Notes: generated from the sequence alone by a model not told the origin. 38,061 nt of DNA from CAYOUV01 sp964407265 (GCA_964407265.1 CAYOUV010000026.1:1-38061), one strand, 5' to 3'. Positions 1 through 8,023 are shown, counted from the stretch's first letter. A program made the numbers and translations.

Positions 1-960
1 GCCGTCGCTCATCCAAATATCGCCTTCATCAAGTATTGGGGCAACCGCGACCAGGCTTTGCGGCTGCCGTCCAACGGCTCACTTTCGATGAATCTCGACG
101 GCCTGTCCACACGCACCACGGTCAGCTTCCAGCCCTCCCTCCCCTACGACGAATTGATCATCAACGGCCGCCAGATCGGTGGTCCCGGTCTGGAGCGCGT
201 CTCATCCATCCTGGACGAGGTGCGCCGGGTAGCCAATATCGAGCACTACGCCGGGGTAATGAGCGAGAACGACTTCCCGGCCGGGGCCGGGATCGCCTCG
301 TCTGCTTCGGCCTTTGCGGCGCTGGCCCTGGCTGCCAGCCAGGCTGCCGGGCTAGAACCGAGCGAAGCCGAGCTGTCGGTGCTGGCACGCCACGGCTCAG
401 GCTCGGCCAGCCGCTCGGTTCCGGGCGGATTCGTCGAGTGGCAGGTTGGGACGGGCGATGGCGACTCGTACGCTTTCTCGATCGCGCCGCCCGAACACTG
501 GCCGCTGGCAGACTGCATCGCTGTGATCAGCAGCCAGCACAAGGCCACCGGCTCGACCCAGGGTCACGCCCTGGCCGGGACCAGTCCGCTGCAGGCGGCA
601 CGTGTGGCCGACGCTCCTCGCCGCCTGGAACTCTGCCGTACGGCCATCCTGGAGCGCGATTTCCAGTCACTGGCCGCGGTCATCGAACTCGACTCGGACA
701 TGATGCACGCCGTGATGATGACTTCCCAACCCGCGCTGTTCTACTGGCAGCCTGCTACCCTGAGCATAATGCAAGCGGTGCGCGCCTGGCGCGCGGACGG
801 GTTATCGGTGGCGTACAGCATCGACGCCGGACCGAACGTGCACGTTATCTGCCTCCAGGATGAAATCGAGACGGTCTCCGCACGCCTGAAAGAGCTGCCA
901 GAGATCCAAAGCGTGCTCAGCGCCACGGTCGGCGGGCCAGCATATCTTGTGGAAGGTTAA
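1..960 (+). CDS. mvaD: Diphosphomevalonate (or phosphomevalonate) decarboxylase, 5' end cut by window
   Basis: GHMP-superfamily decarboxylase of the mevalonate pathway, which makes isopentenyl diphosphate (or isopentenyl phosphate) in the cytosol. The reading frame is open from base 1: the first codons give the family's N-terminal motif AHPNIAFIKYWGNRD, then LRLPSNGSLSMNL, so only a few residues are missing upstream. The glycine/serine-rich nucleotide loop reads GIASSASAFAAL (around 300-330), and the C-terminal SIDAGPNVHVI (around 820-850) carries the expected catalytic aspartate. About 320 residues are visible, the normal family length. Members of this family in Chloroflexota are known to include enzymes that act on mevalonate 5-phosphate instead of the diphosphate, with isopentenyl phosphate kinase completing the route, so the exact substrate is open. 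A hairpin and a promoter follow directly. Confidence 0.93.
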   Translation, partial: AVAHPNIAFIKYWGNRDQALRLPSNGSLSMNLDGLSTRTTVSFQPSLPYDELIINGRQIGGPGLERVSSILDEVRRVANIEHYAGVMSENDFPAGAGIASSASAFAALALAASQAAGLEPSEAELSVLARHGSGSASRSVPGGFVEWQVGTGDGDSYAFSIAPPEHWPLADCIAVISSQHKATGSTQGHALAGTSPLQAARVADAPRRLELCRTAILERDFQSLAAVIELDSDMMHAVMMTSQPALFYWQPATLSIMQAVRAWRADGLSVAYSIDAGPNVHVICLQDEIETVSARLKELPEIQSVLSATVGGPAYLVEG

Positions 961-993
961 TATCCTTCTTATTTTGCAATAAATGAATCGGGA

Positions 994-999
994 TATAAT
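994..999 (+). promoter_or_regulatory. -10 box of the rseP promoter
   Basis: A perfect TATAAT lies 55 nt upstream of the rseP start. The -35 region is weak (TTTTGC at 972-977, 16-bp spacer). A GC-only hairpin starts 1 nt after the box, so it would form the very 5' end of the transcript. This is a sequence match only. Confidence 0.5.
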
Positions 1000-1000
1000 G

Positions 1001-1028
1001 AGCGCGCGAAAACTGTCGATCGCGCGCT
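1001..1028 (+). terminator. AGCGCGCG hairpin between mvaD and rseP
   Basis: Perfect 8-bp inverted repeat AGCGCGCG (1001-1008) and CGCGCGCT (1021-1028) with a 12-nt loop, followed by only a short T run. It could terminate mvaD transcripts. Because it sits just after a TATAAT box, it could instead be a stabilising 5'-end stem on the rseP mRNA. Confidence 0.45.
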
Positions 1029-1053
1029 TTAGCGTTATATAAGGTAGAAAGAA

Positions 1054-2163
1054 ATGAGTATCTCAATCTTAGCTGCTGTAATTTTCATCGCGGTATTTGC
1101 GGGCATGGTGCTGATCCACGAATTTGGGCACTTCCTGGCCGCGCGTTTCTTCAAAGTCGAAGTGGAAGAATTTGGGATTGGCATCCCGCCCAAAGCCCTG
1201 ACGCTGTTCCATTGGAAAGGGACCGAATTCACCCTCAACTGGCTGCCTCTCGGAGGCTTTGTCCGCCCGAAAGGGGAAAACGATCCGGAAGTCCCCGGTG
1301 GACTGGCTGCAGCCTCCCCGTGGGTGCGTCTGGGCGTACTGCTGGCCGGCCCAACCATGAACCTGGTTCTGGGTGTGCTGGTCTACAGCCTGATCTTCAA
1401 CCAGATGGGCTTGCCGGATTTCGGCAAAGTCAAGGTTTACGACGTTTCGCCCAATTCACCCGCCTCCCAGGCTGGAATGAAAGTGGACGATATCATCCTG
1501 AGCATTGCCGGGGAAAAGGTGAGTTCAGACTCGCAAACCCGCTCGATCATTTTGAGCCATCTCGACCAGCCGATCGAGATTACCGTCCAGCGCGGAGGCC
1601 AGACCCTGACGCTGACGGCCACGCCGTTGAGCAGCCGCAGCCAGCAGGAAGGTGCCCTGGGATTCGTGCCCGGCGCGCCTTTCGTCCCGGCCAGCTCCTG
1701 GTTCGACACGCTGCCATACAGCGTTAACACCACCTTCGAACAGGCCCGCCAGATCCTGCTGCTGCCGGCACAGATGATCCGCGGCACACTCTCGCCGCAG
1801 GAAGGCCGCTTCATCGGCATGAAGGGCATTTACGACTTCTTCCAGACCACCGTCAATGCGGACGTGCAGAGCCGCGAACAGCCTGCCACGCCCACTTCCG
1901 GGCAACCGGTGCAGCCAACCTTCTTCACCTTGAGCCTGATCGCCACCCTGACCATCACGCTGGGCGTCTTCAACCTGCTGCCGTTCCCGGCCCTGGACGG
2001 CGGACGCATCCTGTTCGTCATCCCGGAACTGTTGGGCGGCAAACGCGTCCCGGCGCGCTTCGAGAACGCCGTACACGCCATCGGCTTTATGATCCTGATC
2101 GCTTTCCTGCTCTACGTGAACTTCATGGATTTCCTCAACCCAATCCATATTGCTCTGCCATAA
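1054..2163 (+). CDS. rseP: RseP-type site-2 intramembrane zinc metalloprotease
   Basis: Membrane-embedded zinc protease (peptidase M50B) that cuts substrates within the membrane after a first site-1 cut, typically anti-sigma factors or leftover signal peptides. The first transmembrane helix contains the zinc motif HEFGH at residues 22-26. A single PDZ domain follows at roughly residues 120-200 (SPNSPASQAGMKVDDIILSI). The third zinc ligand lies in the conserved ALDGGR motif near residue 313, followed by the last membrane helices. At 369 residues it matches single-PDZ family members, shorter than two-PDZ enterobacterial RseP. The ATG at 1054 is preceded by a purine-rich ribosome site (AAGGTAGAAAG). 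The HEAT-repeat gene starts 3 nt after its stop, so the two are probably co-transcribed. No anti-sigma factor gene is next to it. Confidence 0.93.
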   Translation: MSISILAAVIFIAVFAGMVLIHEFGHFLAARFFKVEVEEFGIGIPPKALTLFHWKGTEFTLNWLPLGGFVRPKGENDPEVPGGLAAASPWVRLGVLLAGPTMNLVLGVLVYSLIFNQMGLPDFGKVKVYDVSPNSPASQAGMKVDDIILSIAGEKVSSDSQTRSIILSHLDQPIEITVQRGGQTLTLTATPLSSRSQQEGALGFVPGAPFVPASSWFDTLPYSVNTTFEQARQILLLPAQMIRGTLSPQEGRFIGMKGIYDFFQTTVNADVQSREQPATPTSGQPVQPTFFTLSLIATLTITLGVFNLLPFPALDGGRILFVIPELLGGKRVPARFENAVHAIGFMILIAFLLYVNFMDFLNPIHIALP

Positions 2164-2166
2164 CGA

Positions 2167-3144
2167 ATGAACGACACTCAACTAACTTTCCCTCAAGTAC
2201 TGGAAGCACTGCTGGACCTGAGCCAGCCGTTTCCGAATCAACACTTACCGCACTTCTCGGACATCAATACCGATGAACTGGAAGCGCTGCTGGAGGTCTG
2301 GTCACGCATCGATCCAGGCCGCAAGCAACAACTGCTCTCCGATCTGGACCAACTGGCCGAAGATGATACCCTGGTCTCGTTCGACAACCTGGCTCGCGCC
2401 CTGCTGACGGATGACGACCCGCAGGTCCGCGAGCTGTCCATCCGACTGCTGGATGAATGCGAAGATACCAAACTTGCCCCAACCTTCATCAAAATGCTGA
2501 GTAGTGACGAAAACAACGATGTCCGCGCCGCTGCCGCCACTGCGCTGGGAATGTTCGTCGAAAAAGGCGAACTCGAGGAAATCCCTGCCGAGACCCACCG
2601 CGCGGTCGAAAATGCGCTGCTGTTAGCCGCCGGAGGCCAGGAACATCCCGAAGTCCAGCGGCGGGCGCTCGAGTCGTTGGGCTATTCCTCGCGCACCGAA
2701 GTTGCCGGGCTGCTCGAATCCGCCTTTCAACGCCCCGAGCCCGATTGGATTGCCAGCGCGCTGTTTGCCATGGGTCGTTCCTACGACCGCCGCTGGGCCG
2801 ATCACGTGCTCAGCATGCTGCCAAACGACGACCAGCGCATCCGCCTGGCAGCCGTCGAGGCAGCCGGGGAATTGGGCTTGCCTTCCGCGCGGACCATTCT
2901 GCTGCGCATGCTGGAAGAGGAGGACGACGATCTGGTCTTCGGCGCGCTGGTCTGGTCGCTCTCGCAAATCGGGGGGGAGGACGTACGCACCTACCTGGTC
3001 AGTCTGCTCGACCAATACGAAGAAGATGACCAGATCGCATACATCGAAGATGCGCTGGCAAATTTAGACTTCACCGAAGGCCTGAATGAGTTCGACCTGA
3101 TCGCCTACGACGCCGACGACGAACTCGAACTACCAGAAGAATAG
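2167..3144 (+). CDS. Acidic HEAT-repeat protein
   Basis: Cytosolic alpha-solenoid protein of 325 residues built from paired helices of the HEAT / PBS-lyase type. Repeat cores are visible at about residues 75-125 (DDPQVRELSIRLLDE, ENNDVRAAAATALG), 155-185 (HPEVQRRALESLG), 215-245 (DQRIRLAAVEAAGELG) and 250-285 (DDLVFGALVWSLSQIGGE). Composition is strongly acidic and the last 20 residues are mostly Asp/Glu. There is no signal peptide or membrane segment. Such repeats usually hold protein partners; no catalytic residues are visible. It follows rseP by 3 nt with no room for a promoter, so it is likely translated from the same message and may have a partner in envelope or protein quality control (inference). 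The AEC transporter gene starts 21 nt downstream. Confidence 0.85.
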   Translation: MNDTQLTFPQVLEALLDLSQPFPNQHLPHFSDINTDELEALLEVWSRIDPGRKQQLLSDLDQLAEDDTLVSFDNLARALLTDDDPQVRELSIRLLDECEDTKLAPTFIKMLSSDENNDVRAAAATALGMFVEKGELEEIPAETHRAVENALLLAAGGQEHPEVQRRALESLGYSSRTEVAGLLESAFQRPEPDWIASALFAMGRSYDRRWADHVLSMLPNDDQRIRLAAVEAAGELGLPSARTILLRMLEEEDDDLVFGALVWSLSQIGGEDVRTYLVSLLDQYEEDDQIAYIEDALANLDFTEGLNEFDLIAYDADDELELPEE

Positions 3145-3165
3145 ACAACCTCCCGGCCCACCTCG

Positions 3166-4083
3166 ATGCCGCTGAATGACCTTCTCGCCACCTTTGCCAA
3201 CAACATCCTGCCCATCATGCTCATCAGCGGAGTGGGCTTCGCTCTCGGCAAGGCGCTTCCGATCGATTCGCGCAGCGTCGGGCGGGTGATCTTTTATATT
3301 TTCAGTCCCATTCTGGTTTTTGACCTGCTGCTGCAAAATGAGTTGCCATTAAATGCTATCCTGAAGACGATGTCCTTCTCACTGGCGGCCAGCACTATCA
3401 TCGGCCTGCTGGCCTTGCTGGCCGGACGGCTGATGCGCCTCGAGCGCCCGGTGCTGATCGCCATCCTGCTGACCACCATTTTTGGGAATACCGGCAACTA
3501 TGGCTTACCGCTGGTCTCCTTTGCTTTTGGGAAAGACGCGCTGGCTTACGCCAGCTTGTATTTCGTCACCAACTCGATCCTGTTCAACACGGTCGGCGTG
3601 CTGCTGGCCTCGCTGGGACACATGGACTTCAAGCAAGCCCTGCTGGGGCTCTTGAAGGTGCCAACGGTTTACGCCGTGGTGCTGGCTTTAGGATTGAACA
3701 ATTTTCACCTGGTCATGCCCGCGCCCCTGGTCCAGACGGTGCAATTGGCAGCCAATGGCGCCATCCCGCTCATGCTGGTGCTGCTGGGATTGGAACTGGT
3801 CAAGGTACGCTGGTCTAACAGCACGCAAGCGGTGGGATTAAGCACCTTTTTGCGGCTGGCCGTCGGCCCGCTGATCGGCTTGCTGCTGGCCATCCCATTT
3901 GGCTTGAGTGGGGCTGCGCACCAGGGCAACGTCGTGGAAGCCTCCGTGCCATCCGCGGTCACCACCACCGTGCTGGCAACCGAGTACAATGTAGAACCAG
4001 CTCTGGTGACTGCCATTGTTTTCGTCAGCACCCTGCTCAGCCCGCTCACATTGACGCCTCTGCTGGTTATCCTTGGGAGGTAA
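3166..4083 (+). CDS. AEC (auxin efflux carrier) family transporter
   Basis: Integral membrane protein of 305 residues with about ten hydrophobic helices in two five-helix halves, as in the bile/arsenite/riboflavin-type permease fold of the AEC family. Typical features are the first helix with IMLISGVGFALGK, the conserved FGNTGNYGLPLVSFAFG crossover at about residues 105-121, and the second-half ASVPSAVTTTVLATEYN at about residues 265-282. Bacterial members carry small organic acids such as malate; the substrate cannot be read from sequence. The ATG at 3166 lacks a clear Shine-Dalgarno sequence and follows the HEAT gene by 21 nt. The next gene begins 1 nt after its stop, with that gene's ribosome site inside this coding sequence. 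Confidence 0.9.
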   Translation: MPLNDLLATFANNILPIMLISGVGFALGKALPIDSRSVGRVIFYIFSPILVFDLLLQNELPLNAILKTMSFSLAASTIIGLLALLAGRLMRLERPVLIAILLTTIFGNTGNYGLPLVSFAFGKDALAYASLYFVTNSILFNTVGVLLASLGHMDFKQALLGLLKVPTVYAVVLALGLNNFHLVMPAPLVQTVQLAANGAIPLMLVLLGLELVKVRWSNSTQAVGLSTFLRLAVGPLIGLLLAIPFGLSGAAHQGNVVEASVPSAVTTTVLATEYNVEPALVTAIVFVSTLLSPLTLTPLLVILGR

Positions 4084-4084
4084 C

Positions 4085-5278
4085 ATGCGTCGTTTGCCGC
4101 TCCTGATTGTGATGGCCGCCCTGCTGTTTGGATTGGCGCGGCCGGTTCAGGCACAGTCCGGAGTCGTGGTATCTGGCATTCGCGTGGAGTACAACTTCGG
4201 GGTGCAAATCACCTTCTCAGCTCAAATTCAGTCGTTCAGTCCGATCCAGGAAATTTTATTGCTCTTTCGTGACGAACATGAAACGGTCACGCGCGTGTAT
4301 CCCGCCCAGCTTGACGCGAACGGGCAGGCCAGCTACCGGTACGATGCAAGCCAAAACGCCCTGCGGCCGTTCGCGCCAATCCAGTTCTGGTTCCAGGTCA
4401 CGCTGCAGAATGGGCAAAGCTACAGCTCGCAAAACTACACTTTCATCTATGCCGACAACCGTTTCGACTGGCAAGCGCTGGAAGACGGCGCGCTGCATGT
4501 GCATTGGTATGCAGGGGATGCCGCCTTTGGACAGGCTGCGCTGGACACCAGTCGCGCCGGGCTGCAGCGCATCGGCGAACTGATCCCGTTAAACCTGGAC
4601 CAGCCCATCGAGGTTTACCTCTACGCCTCGGCCGCCGACCTGCAGGAGGCGCTCTCGCTGGGCGGAGGGACCTGGGTGGCCGGGCATGCCAATCCAGAGC
4701 TGGGCGTGGTGCTGGTCGCAGTCGCTGGGGGACAGCAGCAGCGCAACCTGATGGAACAATTGATCCCGCATGAACTGGCGCACGTCCTGTTGTATCGCAA
4801 GCTTGGTACGCCTTACAACCGCCTGCCAGCCTGGTTGAGCGAAGGGATCGCGACCATCTCCGAGCTGTATCCCAATCCAGATTATCCCCACGCACTGAAC
4901 CAGGCCAGGCAGGACAATCAACTAATCCCCATCGCCAGCCTGTGCCAGGGCTTCCCGCCGGAGACATCGCAGGCCTTCCTGGCGTATGCCGAATCGGCTT
5001 CGTTCACTCGCTACCTGTATGACACCTTCGGCAACAGCGGGCTGGAGCGATTGCTTAACTCCTACGCCGATGGCCTCAATTGCGAACAAGGAGCCGCCCG
5101 CGCCTTAGGCCTGACCCTGACCCAACTGGATTCGCACTGGCGCGAATCCGTGCTTGGCGAAAATCCAGCGGGTATGGCCGCACGCAACCTCTGGCCATAT
5201 GTCATTGTGCTCCTGCTGATACTGGCCTTCCCAGCCTGGGGCATCCTCAAAATTGTGTTACAGAGAAAGGAAAATTAG
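4085..5278 (+). CDS. Secreted/anchored metallopeptidase, peptidase MA-like family
   Basis: Predicted extracellular gluzincin-type zinc peptidase of 397 residues. It has an N-terminal signal peptide (positive MRR, hydrophobic core, then VQA near residue 23), a beta-rich domain to about residue 125, and the peptidase domain. The zinc motif HELAH is near residue 229 (LIPHELAHVLLYRKLG), and the third ligand is likely the Glu of WLSEGIATISE about 25 residues later. A C-terminal hydrophobic helix (YVIVLLLILAFPAWGIL) followed by RKEN gives a membrane tail anchor. The start is the ATG at 4085: a GGGAGG ribosome site lies just upstream and the gene begins 1 nt after the AEC stop. An upstream in-frame start would remove the fit of the signal peptide. 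The acylphosphatase gene begins 1 nt after its stop. Substrate unknown. Confidence 0.85.
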   Translation: MRRLPLLIVMAALLFGLARPVQAQSGVVVSGIRVEYNFGVQITFSAQIQSFSPIQEILLLFRDEHETVTRVYPAQLDANGQASYRYDASQNALRPFAPIQFWFQVTLQNGQSYSSQNYTFIYADNRFDWQALEDGALHVHWYAGDAAFGQAALDTSRAGLQRIGELIPLNLDQPIEVYLYASAADLQEALSLGGGTWVAGHANPELGVVLVAVAGGQQQRNLMEQLIPHELAHVLLYRKLGTPYNRLPAWLSEGIATISELYPNPDYPHALNQARQDNQLIPIASLCQGFPPETSQAFLAYAESASFTRYLYDTFGNSGLERLLNSYADGLNCEQGAARALGLTLTQLDSHWRESVLGENPAGMAARNLWPYVIVLLLILAFPAWGILKIVLQRKEN

Positions 5279-5279
5279 C

Positions 5280-5579
5280 ATGACCAATCCCCTCCAGACG
5301 AATACGCGACTGCATGTCTGGGTCACTGGACGGGTACAAGGCGTTGGTTTCCGGGCTTTCGTCGCCAGCGGCGCTCACGTGATCGGCCTGACCGGCTGGG
5401 TGCGCAACGTGGGCTACGATACGGTCGAAGCCGTGGCCGAGGGTCCACGCGAGCAGGTGGAACAATTCCTGGAAGCAGTCAAGACCGGGCCGCGCAGTGC
5501 ACGGGTGGATCAGGCACGCACGGAATGGGAAACGGCGAGCGGTGAATTTGCCAGTTTTGAAGTGAGACGCAGTTTGTAG
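5280..5579 (+). CDS. acyP: Acylphosphatase
   Basis: Small cytosolic enzyme of 99 residues that hydrolyses acyl phosphates such as carbamoyl phosphate or 1,3-bisphosphoglycerate. The phosphate-binding loop GRVQGVGFR (residues 17-25) supplies the catalytic Arg25, and GWVRNV (39-44) supplies the catalytic Asn43; both are intact. The length is normal for the family. The ATG at 5280 is chosen over an upstream in-frame start because it sits 1 nt after the preceding stop with an AGAAAGGAAAA ribosome site before it. It is the last gene of the run that begins with rseP; about 330 nt without an intact gene follow. Confidence 0.94.
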   Translation: MTNPLQTNTRLHVWVTGRVQGVGFRAFVASGAHVIGLTGWVRNVGYDTVEAVAEGPREQVEQFLEAVKTGPRSARVDQARTEWETASGEFASFEVRRSL

Positions 5580-5622
5580 AAATCCCTCCCGGCCGAATCT
5601 TCTAATTCTGCCAGGCAGGGAT

Positions 5623-5753
5623 TTAGCTAAACTCCAATCCCCTTTCCTTCAGCGAAACAAATCTACCCTGCCCGCTCACCAGGTGATCGAGTACTTCGAT
5701 ATCCAGCAATTTCCCGGCCTGGAAGTAAATGCAACCACGATCTAATCCCCTGA
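5623..5753 (-). pseudogene. radC: C-terminal remnant of a RadC (JAB1/MPN-type) protein gene
   Basis: Read on the minus strand, 5721 down to the stop at 5623-5625 encodes about 32 residues including QAGKLLDIEVLDHL and FVSLKERGLEF, the well-known C-terminus of RadC-family proteins. Just upstream, in another frame, VVAFTS (near 5724-5741) and SGD (5745-5753) match the preceding RadC region (...HPSGDP...EDVAFTR...), but a stop codon and a frameshift break them up. No catalytic HxH...D core remains. This is a decayed gene tail, not an expressed gene. The frame-shifted extension is less certain than the in-frame tail. Confidence 0.75.
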
Positions 5754-5807
5754 ATTTATTTTCCACACGAAACAATCTTTACAGAGAGAAGACAAGCACC
5801 CTTAAGG

Positions 5808-5839
5808 GATTACCCCCACGAATTATCGTGGGGGTAATC
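5808..5839. repeat. Perfect 13-bp inverted repeat with 6-nt loop
   Basis: GATTACCCCCACG (5808-5820) and CGTGGGGGTAATC (5827-5839) pair perfectly around the loop AATTAT. No T run follows on either strand, so it is not a textbook intrinsic terminator. It lies between the radC remnant and the 3' end of the small Cys-rich gene and could act as an RNA stop for either side, or be a relic end of a lost element. The remaining bases from 5580 to 5912 show nothing else recognisable. Confidence 0.6.
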
Positions 5840-5912
5840 TGACCAACTCAGAGGGAGGAGAGAGAGTCTGCCGGTGGGCATTCGGAGGAGAACTGCCCGC
5901 TCAGTAAACTTG

Positions 5913-6131
5913 TTACATTGGGTCGTAGTCGGGGTTGGTACCACACCAGACGCAGGCGGGTTTATCGAACTTATTGCAGGTCAGTGCATTGGAGCAGCGA
6001 CGGGCAAGGACTCTGGGTGGCTGGTCGGGAAGAAATTCAGCCGGGTACACCACATCAGATTCCAGCGCAATTTCGTGGCCTACGTGATCACAATATTGGA
6101 TCTTGTCAACTTGCCAGGTCCGGTATGCCAT
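5913..6131 (-). CDS. Small Cys/His-rich protein, probable metal binder
   Basis: 72-residue protein of unrecognised family. The ATG at 6131 has a good ribosome site (GGAGG, 6-7 nt upstream on the minus strand). Cysteines lie at positions 14, 46, 52, 60 and 63, with His16 and His19. The pattern C-x-H-x2-H near the N-terminus, then C-x5-C-x7-C-x2-C, would suit one zinc-ribbon-like metal site, perhaps as a small adaptor. The segment PAEFLPDQPPRVLARRC is rich in proline and arginine. No signal peptide or membrane helix is present. The opposite strand has an overlapping 111-codon open frame with no plausible protein features, so the minus strand is preferred. Function unknown; the call rests on the start signal and the ordered Cys spacing. 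Confidence 0.65.
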   Translation of the reverse strand: MAYRTWQVDKIQYCDHVGHEIALESDVVYPAEFLPDQPPRVLARRCSNALTCNKFDKPACVWCGTNPDYDPM

Positions 6132-6313
6132 ATCAACCTCCAGATTACACCCTTAGTGTATAACATGTCAGACATTCTTTCCAGTGACAGGCGTCACAAT
6201 TCCGAATGACAAATCGCGCCATTTTGGACGACATAAGTCGTAATATTTTCGTTACAAAGCCGGCAAGGATACCCCGAGGGAGGCATCCCTGTTGATCAAG
6301 CCGAGAAATTGCC

Positions 6314-7618
6314 TTAGCGCCGTTCCAGACGGTAAATCACACCGGCGCGATAATCGCTCAGATAAAGCTCCCCAGCCGCATCCTGGCCAAAGGTTGTTAT
6401 GGTAAAACCGGTCGAGAAGAGCAGTTGCGTCTGCCAGAGACCACTATCTTGCAATAGGCCCCAGACCTGGCCACTGCAATAATCCCCGTACAGGAAAATC
6501 CCCTGCCATTCGGGCAGCAGGCCGCGATAGACTTTGCCGCCGGTCACGGAGCAGCCGGGGCCATGGCCATATTCCGCCACAGGGGCGACCAGGGCGCGCC
6601 CTCCCGGATTTTCTCCACTATAGGGATGTGTGCCTTCCATTATATTCCAGCCGAAATTCAGGCCGCCGGGTGTGCCAGCCGGGACATAATCGATCTCCTC
6701 CCATTTGTTCTGCCCCACGTCACCGATATACAGGTCGCCGGTCGACGGGTCGAAGGCGATCCGCCAGGGATTACGCAATCCGTAAGCCCAGATCTCGGGT
6801 AAACCGCCGCCCGAGGCAAAGGGATTGTCAGCCGGGATGGCGTAGGGATCGCCATGGTCCACGTCCAGGCGCAACAGCTTTCCCAGGTGGGTATTCAGCG
6901 ACTGGCCGTTGCCGAGCGGGTCGCCGGCAGAACCGCCATCGCCCAGCCCCAGGTAGAGATAGCCATCCGGACCAAATGTAACCACGCCGCCGTTGTGATT
7001 GGCAAACGGCTGCGCCACGGACAGCAGGCGCACCTCACTGTTCGGATCGGCCAGGTTGGGATCTTCAGTTGAGCGGTTGAAGCGTGCGATGACCGTGTTG
7101 CCACCGGCATCAGTGTAATTGACGTAAAAATAGCCATTCTCGGCATAGCGCGGATGGAAAGCCAGGCCCAGCAAACCGCGTTCCGAGCTGTTGCTGCCTA
7201 CGCGCGCGCTGATATCCAGGTAGGGCGCCGGGAGCAATCCCCCGTTTTGGAGGATGCGGATGCGTCCGGGCTTTTCGAGTACGAACAAGCGTCCGGAACC
7301 ATCTCCCGGATCCTGGATGTCTACCGGTCCGTCCAGGCCAGAAGCGACCGCCACCCACCAGAACTGGTTCGCGTCCGGGAATTGGGTGGCAGACCCAGCT
7401 GGCTGGGTTGTGGCACCTGGAGTCTCGGTCGGTGGGGATGGGCGTGGAGTCTCGCCTGGAGGCGGGACCAGGGTCGCAGTTGCGCCAGCCGGCACAGGGC
7501 TGGGAGTGACCGCTGGCGTCCCCAGAGAGCAGGCTGCGCTCGCCAGAGTCAGGGCCAATAGAACCTGCAGCAGGCGTGTGGTCTGCACCTCGCGCTGCTT
7601 AATTCTGGTCTTCGTCAT
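6314..7618 (-). CDS. Glucose/sorbosone dehydrogenase-family (GSDH) lipoprotein
   Basis: Predicted exported six-bladed beta-propeller of 434 residues in the PQQ-dependent sugar dehydrogenase family (soluble aldose dehydrogenase type), which oxidises sugars outside the membrane. A hydrophobic stretch (LLQVLLALTLASAAC) ends at a cysteine that can be lipidated. A Pro/Thr-rich linker of about 50 residues follows, then the propeller, with FVLEKPGRIRIL, SERGLLGLAFHP, NHNGGVVTFGPDGYLYLGLGDGG, YGLRNPWRIAFDP, GDVGQNKWEEIDY and CSVTGGKVYRG, all hallmarks of the family. The His in NHNGG corresponds to the usual catalytic His. The ATG at 7618 overlaps the upstream DUF1232 gene by 20 nt; a GTG at 7588 giving a shorter signal peptide is an alternative. 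Whether it binds PQQ cannot be told, as no PQQ synthesis genes are nearby. Confidence 0.88.
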   Translation of the reverse strand: MTKTRIKQREVQTTRLLQVLLALTLASAACSLGTPAVTPSPVPAGATATLVPPPGETPRPSPPTETPGATTQPAGSATQFPDANQFWWVAVASGLDGPVDIQDPGDGSGRLFVLEKPGRIRILQNGGLLPAPYLDISARVGSNSSERGLLGLAFHPRYAENGYFYVNYTDAGGNTVIARFNRSTEDPNLADPNSEVRLLSVAQPFANHNGGVVTFGPDGYLYLGLGDGGSAGDPLGNGQSLNTHLGKLLRLDVDHGDPYAIPADNPFASGGGLPEIWAYGLRNPWRIAFDPSTGDLYIGDVGQNKWEEIDYVPAGTPGGLNFGWNIMEGTHPYSGENPGGRALVAPVAEYGHGPGCSVTGGKVYRGLLPEWQGIFLYGDYCSGQVWGLLQDSGLWQTQLLFSTGFTITTFGQDAAGELYLSDYRAGVIYRLERR

Positions 7619-7979
7619 CGGGCAAATCCACCGTCTCGGCCTCCACCACTTCGTCATCTCCTTCGACGATATCCGCGTTGCTGGACAGGCTGCGCATGTG
7701 CTCCTCGACCACTTCCGGCGGGCACAGTTCGACGAACAAATAGACGCCAAACCACAGCACGGCCGCATCGTCCAACGCACCGATCACCGGCAGGGCAATC
7801 CCCGGGATCAGGTCGATCGGCCAGATCAGGTAGCCCAGGGAAGCCAGGGGTAACAGCTTGAGAAACAGATTGACACGGGAATCTCCCATCAGGCGCAGGA
7901 TCAGCTTGATGCGTTTTGCCAAATCGTGCAGCATGCCTCCCTGCGGCGGTATCATCATATCTCGATTTTTCTTTGTCAT
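7599..7979 (-). CDS. DUF1232 (YkvA-type) small membrane protein
   Basis: 126-residue protein with the DUF1232 core: LKLLPLASLGYLIWPIDLIPGIALPVIGALDDAAVLWFG, quoted here in parts as YLIWPIDLIPG and GALDDAAVL, at about residues 45-85. This gives one or two membrane-associated hydrophobic hairpins. The C-terminus is very acidic (EGDDEVVEAE...DDEDQN). The family is widespread and its function is not established. The start at 7979 is preferred because GGAG lies 5-6 nt upstream; an ATG 24 nt further up lacks this. It overlaps the downstream sugar dehydrogenase gene by 20 nt, so the pair is probably translationally coupled. Confidence 0.85.
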   Translation of the reverse strand: MTKKNRDMMIPPQGGMLHDLAKRIKLILRLMGDSRVNLFLKLLPLASLGYLIWPIDLIPGIALPVIGALDDAAVLWFGVYLFVELCPPEVVEEHMRSLSSNADIVEGDDEVVEAETVDLPDDEDQN

Positions 7980-8017
7980 TTTTTCTCCAATCCATATCAC
8001 CAATTACGGCTTCTGCT

Positions 8018-8023
8018 ATTATA
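8018..8023 (-). promoter_or_regulatory. -10 box upstream of the DUF1232 gene
   Basis: TATAAT on the minus strand, about 38 nt before the start at 7979, which leaves a leader of roughly 30 nt containing the GGAG ribosome site. No good -35 box is seen at 17 bp. The rest of the divergent space up to 8193 is AT-rich and should also hold the promoter of the OsmC-like gene. Confidence 0.45.

Noticed and set aside
1525..2181. 218-codon minus-strand frame
   Set aside because: Antisense to the rseP coding region, which has all catalytic motifs.
5874..6209. 111-codon plus-strand frame
   Set aside because: Overlaps the Cys-rich minus-strand gene, which has a better ribosome site and ordered cysteines.
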